From Guillardia theta CCMP2712 (taxonomy: Eukaryota; Cryptophyceae; Pyrenomonadales; Geminigeraceae): a stretch of 64,000 nucleotides of DNA. Of this stretch, positions 28,401 to 39,928 are shown piece by piece; position 1 is the first letter of the stretch, and each line of letters opens with the position of its first letter. The notes beneath the pieces were generated by a model. The model had not been told where the DNA came from. It saw nothing but the letters and a program-made list of their open reading frames with translations, and searched no databases. The stretch is taken from assembly GCF_000315625.1 (NCBI RefSeq), contig NW_005434615.1, forward strand, positions 320,991 to 384,990. Direction: 5' to 3'. Both the position numbers and the translations under genes were made by a program.

Positions 28401-31400
28401 GACGTTGCCGAAGGCTTCTGCTGCTGACGAGTTGATGGTGACTAGCGGGTTGGGAGAGACGGGCTGGTCGAAGGTAGCAGTTGACGGCTGAGAGGCGATC
28501 TCTAGTATTCCAGATGCTGTGGGCTGGGTGGGTAAAGTCACTCGGACGAAACTCTTCCTCGAGCCCGATCCTTCCTGTATTGCTCTCCACTTGGCAGCAG
28601 ATTTGACCTTCGACCCCAGACCTGTAGAAGCAGTGGAGCCTTCTCGTCTTTTCAAGGCAGGATAACTGTGCTGAGCCTTTGGAGATCGGTCGGTAGACTC
28701 AACCAAGAGACTAGAGGAAGCCTGTGGTTGTTGAAACCCGCTGAATCTCTCGAGAAAGAGAGAAGCAGCTGCTGTTGTCTTGGACCGCAACGTAGAGGGA
28801 TAAAACGTGAGAGGAGATGAGGCGAATGCGATCGGACCTGACTGAGACCCCACGTGAACAGATCCTCGGAAGTAGATCATCCCGTCGTTGCACAGCGAAG
28901 TCTGAGGAGTGTTGATAGAGAAGATAAATGCGTCGTTGACCAAACTTGTGTTGTGACAGCCGTAGCCTGAAGGGCTTTCAGACATCGAGCCCGGGCAGCT
29001 TGTGACCGACTCGAGGCAGATGGTCGGGTTACTTGCCGGCTGTACTCTGTTGCTGAGAGCATCTGAGAATTCGACAGCAGCAGTGAAGGTAGTGCCAGCT
29101 TGGATGAACGAGGGAGTGGTCAAGGTCACATTCGTTATGGGACCTGGAAGGATCAAGAAAGGGGACGTGGAGTTCGAAATGTCAACGCAGCCTCCGCTTG
29201 ACTGGCTTGCACGCAAACTGGCTGAACAGACATCGGAGCTGGTGGGAGCCAGTACAGCGCTGCTCCCGCAGGAAGGGGAGCGGTAGTTGAACACCACTTG
29301 CGCGCCGGGAAGCAGCGTTTCGCTCTGCATCAACCTCATACTGAGCACATTGGAAGATGTCCTGGAGATGTTGATGGTTGTGATGCAGTTTGAACAACCA
29401 GAAGAGAATGCACCATTCATGTATTGAATCATGACCTGAACGTTCCCATCCGTCACATGGTTCCCAAACTCATCCCGAACGTCAATTGTGTACTGCACAA
29501 CGGTCCCTGCGACGAACGAGTTTGACACAGGCTGCAACGGTTGGAAGTACAGCGTCTTGGCGTCAGCGTTGACTACTCGAACCTCGTTGGAGACTACAGG
29601 AACTTGATTCAGCGCAGCTCCCACCCACGGAAAGATGTCGATCGAGAATCTGTAGACCTTACTGGTATTGATGGGAGCGCGGAACGGAACCTGGAAACGG
29701 CCAAGAGCGACGTTGGAAGCGCCGTGGCAGAGCTGGGGACTTGACGAGTTGCAGTCTAACGAGTACATGCACTTTAGGCACTCGCAGGAATCGCATCTTA
29801 GAGTCCATCGGACGGGGAAGTTGAGACTGAGGATCCTGTTGCCGTACCTGTCGGTCATAGTCACGCTCGGGAGCGGCTCGAAGAGGCTGTTGGCTGGAGC
29901 GTTCTGCTGTAAGACCTCGAAATGATAGGACGAGACTTCCGCCAGGCTCGCCACCTCGAACGAGCTCGTCAACGAGGAAGCGTTCTCCTTGGCAACCAGG
30001 AATCTGTATGATGTCTGATTGTACCCCTGACAACCGAGTAGCTCGCAGCCCGTGGAGACAGAGACGTTAAAGAAAGCCTTTCCCTGTTGGTCGACCTTGC
30101 TGACCAAGGTTCCAGACAGAACCACCGGAAGCCGCGATACGATGCTGATCGTCACAAGCCCGTCGTTGAGAGCGTTTCCGTACTTATCGAAGACTTGAAC
30201 AACGATCGTGATGTTGGAGCCGGCGACAACTCTCTGCGGGGGCTGGAGGAGGATGCGGATAGAGCAGCCTCCCGTCGAGAGGATACACGAGTTGTCGTTG
30301 GCAGGAGCGACCAGAAAGCTCGAGGTGACCAACTTGACGACACCAGAGATGGAGAACCGCAATCGGAACTGCCCGGCTAGCAGGAATCTCAACTTGTCGA
30401 ACGTTGCTATCCCGTTGATTGCAGTGACAGAGGTCTGTCCGTCGGGATTTATGACTGTCGTCATTGAGAATGCAACGACGGTGATGGGGATCGGGGCCCA
30501 GTTGTGTAGAGCCTGATCAGGCACAGCAAGCAATATGGCTGGCAGGACTTCACCAGCAGCGACTTGCGTCAATGCGACGCTGGTCAACGAGAGATTGACG
30601 TCCATGACTCGGAAAGAGTTTGTCGTGCTTGACAAGACGTTGCAACTGATCACGCTAAGACAGAACTTCAGATCTACCTGATCGTATGGAGAGGTGAAGT
30701 AGAGGCCTCTCAAAGTCGCTGATCCCAAATTCAGCTCCACAGCTGTTGCATTCTGCAGGTTCACTATCGGCGCTGCTCCCACCATGACCTTACTTTCAAG
30801 GTTGTAGATGATGTTGTTGTAGGCATCGGTAACTCTGACTACCAAGTCCGGGAGATACTGCAAGATGAAGATCGAGGCAGGCACTGAATCATGTGTTATG
30901 AAAGCTGGAGGGCCGGGTGATACTAGGAAGCCCTCGGTGCAGGAGGGGTTGAGAGAGAAGGAAACATGCGCCTGATAAAGCAGGAGCGATCTCAACCTGA
31001 AAGAAGAGCCTCCGTCCGAGCAGGCGCCGTCCACAGCATGAGTGAAGGAGATCGTGGCAGCAGCAGGAGACGCTCCTTCGACGCGCAGGTCGGTGAAGGC
31101 GGAAAGGCCGGAGTGGAGGGAGGCGACGTTGTTGCCGCCGAGTTGACCGGAGTGAGTTACTGAGAGGACAGTGACGAAACCGTTGAAGTCTCCCAGCAAG
31201 CGATTGCCATACGCATCGGAAGCGAAGAAGGTGAGACCTCCCAGCACATCCCCAGCAGTGAAGCAGCTTCTGTTCGAGCTGGAGGTGCAGCTCAGGGAGG
31301 AAGACTGCAAGATACGGTCGAGAAGGCCAGCTGTGACGGAGAAGGGGGTCGAGAAGACGGCGAGCGATGAGTTTGCTGGGGCGTCGTTGGGGTTGAATCC

Positions 31401-34400
31401 GAGCGTGTAAGCAGCGCCAGGGACGAGGACCGCGAGGTCTGTGAACGCCAGAGTTCCATCATCCGCCGTTTGCATCACCTTGTTTCCTCTCAGCGTCGCC
31501 GCACATGCCAGGCCGCTGCCGCACAGGTGGCCGTGTTGGTACAAGTCGGCTCTGATGAGAGCTCCAGCAGCGGCATTGTCGAACGTGTCGAGGGCAACGA
31601 GTTTGGGCTGAACAGGAAGAGCAGGGAGGTCACTCCGCAATGTGATCGCTGCCGGCGGATTCTGCAGGACAAGGAGGCGGCTCGGGGGTCCGCTGACAAC
31701 GTCGAACAGCTGGGAGGAGACAGGAGGCAGCAGGTCCGAGATCAGCTGGAGTCGGCAAGACCGTGCGGCCACTAGGGCCTGGAGCCCTTGGAAGTTTGCC
31801 CTGCCCCCAAGAACATCGCTGGAGTTGAGTCTCACGAAGAACCTTGTTGCCTGTCCCAGCGTGAAGGAGCGGAAGCGAGGGCTGGGATCGCCTACGACTA
31901 CCCTGACATCGGCTGGGGTGTCAAAGTCCTCAGTCACGTCGTTGCCGAAGAGATCCCTGACCTGCAACACAACCTGGGGGAACACTTCTCCAGCGCGGAA
32001 GGACTGGGCGAGCGGCTGGCTCGCGATCGAGAGGGAAGCAGCAGAGGAGGGGCTGACTTGCACTTCGAACAGGGTCGCCTGCAGAGATCCGATCGCAACT
32101 TTGACCTGAAACCTCCCTGATCTCCTCAACCAGATGCCATCAAAACGGATTTGACCGCTTCTGACCTGCTGGTCCTCCACGGCGATGGGACTTTCACCAG
32201 CAGCGCTGGCAGTAGGTACCAGGGAGAGCGAAGCTTTGTACCACAACTTGTAATATGCATCCTGAGACGTGGAGCGAGTCAAGTTCACGTACGCTCTCCT
32301 CGTCTGTCCTTCATACTTCCAGACCTCAACATGCTGTCCATAGCCGTTCCCTCCCTCCACGGTCAGTATCATCCCCTTGTAGTAATCATCCTCCTTCCTT
32401 GAGCCCTCAGCAAGAACTAGGAAGTTGGATCCTGCGCCAACTGCGCGTCCCTCCTCTACCCAAGATATGGAGTTCCTCCATCGATCCGTGACTGAGACTG
32501 TCAGGGCGGGCCCAACGGCCCCGGCTGTCACCTGCGGCGAGTACGCGGAGTTCAAGAGAGAAATTTGGAACGGGAGACCGATGGTGACTCGGAACATGTT
32601 GCTCCGAGTTGTGAGAGAGCTGGAAGAGGACAGCGATACAACAAACTCCAGCTGATACAGGTTCCCGGGTGCAGACACAGACAGGCTGGAGAAGCTCGCT
32701 CCTCCGTTGACCGTTGAGAGCGTGCATGGCGTTGTAAGGATACAGGAGAGAGGCTTCCGCTGCGTCACGTTCGTGATGAGGTAAACTGACACGTCCAGGG
32801 GGCTGGTCACGATGTTGTCATAAGTATCCTTGACTTGCACTGACGGGGCCGGCGAGAGGCTTTCATACATCCTGACCGTCTGCGGCTGCTGCACCACGAC
32901 GAGCTTGGCCGGAGCAGAAGCAGCGACTGAGAACACTCCGCCCTTCAAAGAGGTCGTGAGGTAGCTGAACTGAAGGTACACGTTGGATGAGACCCTGGTG
33001 GGAACAAGGTTGTTGAACACTGCGTCCCGACCTACGACGTTCGCTCGGAAGGTGTTGAGGGTATCTGCAACTTCATTGTAGACAAACAGCGCCTGGACTG
33101 TTGTGGGGTGAAGATTAGACACGTTGATGCCGAGATCGAGATGAAGGTTGAGGGGAGCGAGGAGGTTTCCGTAGGTAAAGGTGCCTCCCGCGAGCTGCCC
33201 AGGGGATGAGAAAGTCAGGTGAACTTGGTCGTTGTGTACGACATTGATCAATCTCGATGTCACATTGAGGTTCCCAACAGCGAAGAGCAAGTGGTAAGAA
33301 CAGCCCATGGCATCTGTAGCGTGAACGAAGATGTCTGTGAACTGCGCAGTCCCAGATCCTGCCGATGTTTGTGCGAAGAACTCACAGTACTGAGAAGAGA
33401 TGCAGGATGAAACCACAGTGGCTCGGACGGTCAGGACATCAAGAGTGTTGTTGAACCTGTCGGAAGGAAACACGATCGGCTGGTGGAAGAGCGGGGGAAA
33501 CTGAAATTTCTTGTCAGGAGTGCAGGATATGCCCTCGTTGCACCCCTGGAGCTGCAGCTGGTCGGAAGGCTGTCGGAGGACGACGAGCCTGGCCAGGGGG
33601 CCCGGGGTGACAAGAAACAAGTTCGTGGCGGACATCAGCTGGGCAGCGGAGGAGCAAGTCGTGCAGATGAGGACGGCTGAGATGCGATATCGACCGCTGG
33701 AGGACAAGGAGAACGCGTAGGGGCTCGAGAGATTGACTGATCGCACGATGCTGCTGACGCTCTGCTCGACCCCGGAGACCTCTCGGAGTAGGCTGACGTT
33801 GACGCGCACGGCCGAGGCGTTGGAGAAGTCGCGCCACACGCAGGAAGCAGCTGGCAGGTTGAGGACGGGGCTGAAGACAAGAGAGTCTCCTGCCGTCAAG
33901 TCTGACAGGGGAGGCTCGTCGAAGAGCCGATAGTCACATGACGCTACCTGGGAGGTTGTGACTGTGATCCGCACTTGCTGGTGGACCACCACGAACGACA
34001 AGTAGCCGAGCCCGGGCCGGCTGATGGCGATAGAACGGAACTGCACGACGTCTTGGGATTGTACGTAGCAGGCGGGCCCGGAGCACGCGATGGTCAGCTC
34101 CCCAGCTGCATCAGAGTACTTGACGGACTCTACGACCACTGACTTGGTGAACTTGTTGCCGTACACGTCGGTCAGCGCGAGCTCGGGCTGGACGGGCAAG
34201 GCAGCGGCAAACTTCCCACCAGCAGGTTGAACGAGCATTCGGACTGCCCCGAGGTCGCTGACGAGGACAGAGAAAGTTGACTGCGCAACAAACACCCGGC
34301 TCGATGCCTCGCACAAGCACGACACCTGAAACTCTCCTGACCTGTTGACCTGCGCCTCCGTCCTTGAAGTTGCCGTAGACACGTTCAACTCGCTCTGGAA

Positions 34401-37400
34401 GGTTTGCAGAGGCGTCTGAGTCTCCTGCACCAGCTCCCCGAGCGTGACCCTGACGCTCCCTGTGACGTTGGGAGTTGGGTTACCATAGACGTCAGAGATC
34501 CTCACGACGATAAGGAAACGCTGTCCAGCAACCACACTTGTCGCATGCTCGACAAGGATTCGTCGAGGAGACCCGGGCGTTACAAGAAACATTCTGCTTT
34601 GAGACAGCAGCATGAGATTGTTCGACATGTAGGTGAAGGTTATGTTGTGCCATCCCGCCGTCGTCGGAGCGCGGAGGTTCGGGAAAAGAAAGTCTCCCAG
34701 TTGATTTTGGGCCTGCAAACAGTTGAGAAATTCTCCGTCGCAGCTGAAGCCTCCTGACAGAATCTCAACGGAATTGCTGGAGAGGTTGCCAGCCGAGTTG
34801 CCGCTATGGAGCAGAGACGCGGACAGGACGGACCCGTTGACATCGAAAAGAAGACCTCCCACTGTTGTGTTGGCTGGTTGTTTGTTGATGCGAATCTGTG
34901 AGATGTAGAGCAGGCTGAAGGCTCTCGAGAAAGTCGACCTTCCATTGATCTTGCACTCGAGGCTTACACTGACAGTAGCTGGGACCTGCGCTCCGACGTA
35001 CCTAACCATCAGGTCGGGAAAGACAGCCAGGCCGTTGGAGGTGGTGGAGGCGTTCACGAGCCCAAGGAGCTGGAGCTGGGAAGTGCCTGCCTGAGAGGAG
35101 AGAGCGAGAGCGACTGCTCCTGCTTGTGTCAGGGAATTCCCAAAACGATCTGAAACCCTCAAGGCTAGCCCATCACAGCCTGCCGAACAGTCCGGCTGAA
35201 TGAGGACTTTCTCAAACCGCAGAGGCTCCCCCAAGATACTCATGGTGGGTTGACTGAGGAAAGTTGCGCTGTAGCCTTCTGCGCTGGCAACCAAGAAGAA
35301 GTCAGAGGAACTTTGAAACAGAGTGCTGGAGAGAGTGAAACTGAATCTCAGGTTCTGCTTGCCGGTGTTGTTCACGGAAAGCTGTTGGACGACGACGTAG
35401 GTTGAGTCGACTGTGAATCTAACATTATTTGATATTGACGAGCAACTGCTCGCTGTATCACAAGCTTGAATCTTAAGAATGGCTTGGGCGAGTGGAGGAA
35501 TACAAATAGGGTTCAAGAATGCATCTAGCAGTTGAAAACTTGGCTGAACCGCAAAGGTCCTTCCAGCCTCATAGACGCTAGGAGGCAGGAAAACTCGCAT
35601 GCTCTTTGGTCCGGCTGGTATCAGAGTCGCAGACGATGAGTTTGACAGGTGGAAAGTCTCCTCATTGATTCGCAGAGTTGAAAGTATCTGAAGTTGTTTG
35701 GTCACATTGCACGTGTATTGCAGCACGGCGTCATCGGGCCACAACCGATCGACGGAGATGCTGATGGATAAGGAATTACTTGACATGGCGGAGACATCCT
35801 GAGTCCCGTAGACTTGGGAGGTGCCGATAGACACCCTCAGCGAAGTCAAGGAGCTGTTTGATCCGCTCAAAAGAATATAGTTGAGAAATTCATCGAAGAC
35901 TTGGAAGGAGATATGAAGGGGTTGCGGCGAACCAGCCTGAATGACGACTGGCTCAACGGACATGATGGCGTTTGATACAGAGAGAGATGGGGTGACGATG
36001 ACGTAATGAGAGAGCGTAGTCATGCTCAAATAACGAAAGGCTAAAGTGAAATTTCCTGCTCGAGTGATTGTGAGGTTTTCAAACTTGTACAACGAAGATG
36101 ATCCTCCAGTTGCCCGAAGTGAAGTCGAGCAATGGCCAAGTAAGAACTTCTGAACTGCTGTGCACTGGTAGAGGAGAACGTCGGTGTTCGACACACTGAC
36201 TGACATCGCAACATCAGTGGAAAGAAGATTGCCAAAGATGTCCTTCACCGCCATCTCTACAGTGAACAGTTCACCAGCCACCAAGGTTTGCGGGAACTCT
36301 TGCAAGAAGTCTATGGAGAATGGAACTGTCGGCAGAACGTAGAAAATTTTCGAAGGCAGGCTGTGGTTCTTCATTTCCAGACATTCCTCCACGTTGTACA
36401 GATTCGCTCGAACAACAAAGCTTCCCGACAAGTTCATGCTGAAATCGAAGCGGATGCCATAGGAGGTTTCTGTTCCGTTCACTTTCAGGAAGGGTACAGA
36501 CAGCCCTGTTGTCGCATCGTATGCTCCCACGTCCAGCCACATCGCACTATCTGGTTTCCTGCAGATGGAACCAGCACAAGTCCAACCTTGATCAAGACTT
36601 GTGTCAAATTTGAGCACTTTCAGCTCAATACCCCCGGGGACCAGCTGCCCTGCTGTTCCATTCTTGATGTCTGAAACAAACCTCAAGTTCCTGATAGGAT
36701 TTGCGACGATGTCAAAGTTCGCCAAAGTCTCCAAGGTCTTGAGCCCCCCTGTGAATCGATGACGCAGCAGCAACGTGTAGTAGCTGGTCATATTCAATAT
36801 GATGTTCCTGACAACAATCTCTCCATTGGCCGCTGTGGAGAGCGGAAGCTGGCTGCTCAACTGGGTAGGCATGCAGGGCTGAGTCGTCAGTTGAATCACA
36901 AAGTTTCCTTGTGCGATGCTAGCATTGCTCAGTGCAGAGCTCTTGTAGAAGACTGTCGCTGCATTCTGTGCCTGACTGAACCCCCTTGTTGTACTGCAAA
37001 CCTCCACGAACGTCGTCTGGCTGAGCTCTTCAGGCGTGAAGCTGCATCGACCGCGAAGGCTTGAAATCACCCAAGAAAACGAACCGGAGCAGGTGACATT
37101 GGGTAGCGTGTCGCAGGAGTATAAGAAGAAAGTCCTCCCGTTGACTTGAGATGACTTCTTGTACGAGAGATAGCTCTCTCCTGTTTTCGTCTCCCTGATA
37201 TACACTCCATCATAGTCGGAAAGGACGATCTTTTGTCCTGCAGAGTTGTATAGAGTAGAGAGACTGCCATCGATGGAAGAAACAATTGAGGATACATTCA
37301 CATTGATCATGTCTCCAGAGCATGAAACTACCTCCATGCTCGTTGTTCCTCCGCTCACAGGGACTGTAACTTGTCCAGAGACAAAGAGTGAGGATCCTTT

Positions 37401-39437
37401 GATGGCAACGGTGGGCTCAGGACTTAACGGACAACCCACGACTCCCAAGGAAGGTTGCGACAGAACTGTCAATCTCTCTGGCGAATAAGTTCCAAAGCTT
37501 GGAGATGAGATCGAGTATGAGTTAGTAGGGCAGCTGGCTGTTTCGCACTTGAATGAAAATATGAGCTGAAGACTGTTCCCGAGCCCGTTCACAGCGAGAT
37601 TTTTGAATTCCGCAACGCCCATCACCAGTTGTTGTGAACATTGGGCCGACACAACATTGTTGCACATGATTCGAGCGTTTTGTTGGTTCGCTGCAATGCT
37701 TACTGTTACTGACGAGCTGCTCGTGGATGCCATGTTCCCATATTTATCCAATGCCACAAGTTTCGGGTAAGGGTACAACACCCCACCATAAGTGCAGCTC
37801 TGTACACCGGAAGTGACCAATAAACACGTTGCTTGCGAAGGGAAACTATCTATTTTCAACATACTGGCAGCAGCAGGCTGCACCTGGAAGGAGTTGGTGA
37901 TGGCCATCAGTGACATGGAATAAATTCTCAATGAAAACGTGCCAATGGAGGTCAAGCATGCACTGTCGAAGGTTACCAAACCTGCACTCGACATACGAGA
38001 AGCAAGAGGCGAGGAAGGACATGAGTTACTTGTAGCTTGAGTAACTAGGTTGCCTGCTTGATCAACAACAACTATATACACGGGGATCTGATCTGCAGCT
38101 TGAACAACATTTCCAAACTCATCAACGAATGACGCGACCAACATGATGCTTGCAGTCTCACTTGCTGTCAACAGCGCAGGAGGCTGCTGGACGACGTCCA
38201 ACCGAGTCACTGCATCAAATGGCATCACCGAGAACAGAGGGCTTTCCACTGAGGCGATGTATCCTGTATTACAAGATCCTCCAGCAGACGGCAGGTAAGC
38301 ATGGAAAACGATCTTATAGCCAGCCTTTGCTTTGTTTATGCGCAGATCCGTGAAGCTGACAACTCCATTTATCGAATTTGAGACGTTTTGACTGTATGGC
38401 TCAAAGGCAAAGTCCTGAAAACCACCAGCCGAGCTGAGCTTCAGCTGCGCGCAGACTTGTACGTTATCTATTGGAACGGAGTTGTCGTACTGATCTACCA
38501 GCGCCAATCGCACGGGATACTTGGCCGTAGAAAGGACGCAAGTCTTTGAGTTCGACTGCTCACAAACCTCTCCCAGTGCCAACCCAGCTTGAGCAACATC
38601 AGCCGGCGGGAACGACGTCACCAAGAGCGAGCGAACTACTTGCGCTGGCGCTGGGAATGAGATCATCGTGAGCATGGAGGGGTAGATATCTGAATTCTCG
38701 TATGTACAGTGAGTCTCTGAGATCCCATAGCAGGAAATAAACATGATGCTGTGATCTTGGGAAGTTGCAGTCAAAACGAGGTCGGTGAACACAGCCTTGC
38801 CTTGGCTGGGCCAAACCCTTGTCGTTCCCTTCAACTGCAAGCTCTTGGGAATATGGCAGGATACAGCATAGTCGTAGTCGGTCGAAGACTCCCATCCTCT
38901 CACGCCGAGGTAACTGACAATCTTTTCAACTTGAATCACGACTTGAAACGGGGTCCCCACGGTGAGGGTCCGGGGGCTGCTGATCACCGAGAGACGACCG
39001 TAGGCGACATCGATGACATCAGAAAGTGCGAAGGTGGAGTTGAAGATTGAGTTTGCTGTACAACCTTCGCCATGGAATCTGATAGTGTAATCTCGACCTG
39101 GCAGAGTCACGCCAACGTCGGTGAAAGAAGCCGTCCCAGAAATGACATCTGCCCTAGTGCTGCCTAACAGCTCCGCACAGGTGGGATTGTTGCTCAACGA
39201 AGCTATCACGTACCTGCATTGAGCAGGAACAACAACTACAGGTTGACTGCGAAACGCCACACCTGCCACTTCCAATATCCTCCCCTTCGTAAATGTACCA
39301 TCCTCTGCCTTCCACATCGAGCAATTCGAGCAAAGATGGCCGACAAAGGGAGTCGCCTGCACATGATCTTGGGCTGAGAGCAGGAAGAGGAGAGATAGAA
39401 GGATGGACCCGTCCTGGAGCTGCAGCTTGTGCCTCAT
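13454..39437 (-). CDS. Giant modular cell-surface protein (Ig-like repeats, C-type lectin, EAR propeller, REJ, GPS-like, EGF, single TM)
   Basis: Reading frames and splice junctions connect into one model of roughly 8,000-8,500 residues. The first exon alone runs from ATG 39437 (or 39473) to about 27350, over 4,000 codons. The start gives a signal peptide (MRHKLQLQDG then SILLSLLFLLSA). Junctions checked include a donor at about 27350 to an acceptor at about 27287, a donor at about 18180 with an acceptor after TCTTTTTCTCAG, and the exon from GFELQASS into the membrane segment. Blocks in order are listed as separate entries below. The single TM and a tail of 100-150 residues with a short coiled coil follow the EGF modules. 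The architecture suggests an adhesion or gamete/prey recognition receptor at the plasma membrane; that role is inferred. It could instead be two genes if a stop and start hide in 25760-27300, but the same repeat type continues across that stretch. Confidence 0.75.
13980..14515 (-). other. Cys-rich/EGF-like modules and transmembrane segment of the giant protein
   Basis: A Cys-rich start (VCNVCGGGNVSCSGCD) joins across an intron to GHGTCDNK...TCLCDKPYFGIMC and CSGNGRCQ...CICNPG, two EGF-like units. Another intron joins this to GFELQASSVPAV, a short stalk and the hydrophobic segment GWFIVIGIPALLLVSSVGCL (about 14048-13990). A basic cytoplasmic stretch with CCRHTRNVKRRMLKEKEQN follows. Confidence 0.75.
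14573..17740 (-). other. REJ domain and GPS-like module of the giant protein
   Basis: The exon beginning VVGACDVPVFDARGSLNS carries the REJ pattern known from sea urchin sperm receptor and polycystin-1. It continues through about 17735-16460 and, after an intron, through 16390-14800. The end resembles a GAIN/GPS box: CVYFD near 14750, a Trp nine residues later, and a closing CRVTRLGIYAV. In cleaved GPS domains the closing box is CxHLTxFAV, with scission at HL^T. Here the His-Leu-Thr triad is absent, so self-cleavage is not expected. Confidence 0.65.
17750..18960 (-). other. EAR/EPTP beta-propeller repeats in the giant protein
   Basis: Successive blades share the pattern of hydrophobic strand, FxAVS or LAVAT, then YxW or YRxD: QFMAVSYRGS...VGVWYWSRGQF, FISHKGMNLIAYTDN...VMVYDWVEGSF, IDVFFAMDC...EVKVFTY, YDLLAVATHF...SYIYRMDYM, EHFLALSNARG...TSMLFRWSD, TSFLAALSMSG...TALQLYRL. 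An intron at about 18180-18150 splits the repeats. EAR propellers are known from animal proteins such as TSPEAR, LGI and ADGRV1, where they bind partners outside the cell. Confidence 0.7.
21795..22140 (-). other. C-type lectin-like domain in the giant protein
   Basis: Within the long exon 25760-20946, the segment from CDGTAWNGNCYREW to NFFACQKP has the four expected cysteines, an EAATAYCSSWGGKL helix, a WIDLKQ strand, WAPNEPQ in the position of the EPN sugar-selectivity loop, and WFSSDCNELNFFACQ as the WND-like strand. Calcium-dependent sugar binding is possible but not shown. Ig-like repeats flank it on both sides (for example LVDRYGN just upstream). Confidence 0.8.
27303..39437 (-). other. 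N-terminal repeat array of the giant protein: two dozen or more Ig-like (filamin/Big-type) domains
   Basis: Each unit of about 150-180 residues follows one pattern: AG.xF...V.V.D.YGN near the start, then a G.A.F..L turn, a strand AG.Y.L.F, and an end such as FxVxPGxPxxLxVxxQP. The D-x-[YFAR]-G-N box appears more than 20 times, for example VDEFGNVV, LDKYGNMA, ISDVYGNPTP, LTDVYGNKFT, VRDLFGNDVT, VFDKYGNALN, MTDRYGNRIL and LRDVYGNTVE. Such beta-sandwich repeats are known from secreted adhesins and from filamin-like proteins. This exon of over 12 kb has no intron, in contrast with the 3' part of the gene. Confidence 0.8.
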
Positions 39438-39928
39438 CCTACCGAGCGAGCTCCTCCCCTCCCTACTCACCATCCCTCCCTCTCATTTGCTTGTCAATTC
39501 AGCGCCCCTTGGGACCAATATCCATACCCCTCGTCCCCACTCATATCCGCCGGCGTTCCGAAGTTCCGATTTTCCGGGCCCGGGACTCTGCAGTCACTGA
39601 ACACTGAGCCTGCAGTCACTGTGGCCGCAGCCCATGGTGCCAGGCTGCGGCCCGGGCTGCCCCGGATCGTATCTCGGCGGCTGAGTCACAGTTCCAGTGC
39701 CGGTGACCAGCCTGAGTGGCAGTGGCAGTGGCAGTGGCAGTGGCGGCAGTGGCAGTGGCAGTCACTGAGTGGCAGTGGCAGTGGCAGTGGCAGTGGCAGT
39801 GGCAGTGGCAGTGGCAGTGGCAGTGGCAGTGGCAGTGGCAGTGGCAGTGCCCGGCCAGTGCCACTGGAACTAGTGTCAAACGGGAATTCAAGGATCAGCC
39901 GCTGTCACACAAGGGCGGCGAATTCGAG
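39438..39928. other. Spacer between giant gene and ankyrin gene, GC-rich
   Basis: Upstream of the giant gene and downstream of the ankyrin gene (both minus strand). It contains a GC-rich stretch at 39560-39710 and a hexamer array. ORFs of Gly-Ser, Trp-Gln or His-Cys type are products of the repeat. A promoter for the giant gene should lie here. Confidence 0.4.
39714..39848 (+). repeat. (GGCAGT)n hexanucleotide array
   Basis: About 20 copies of a 6-bp unit with two breaks (GGCGGCAGT near 39740 and AGTCACTGAGTGG near 39760). It lies about 280 bp upstream of the giant gene start. Confidence 0.95.

Noticed and set aside
13454-39437. Identity as polycystin-1
   Set aside because: REJ, lectin and GPS-like parts are shared, but only one TM exists and there are no PLAT or channel-like segments; Ig-like units are not typical PKD repeats.
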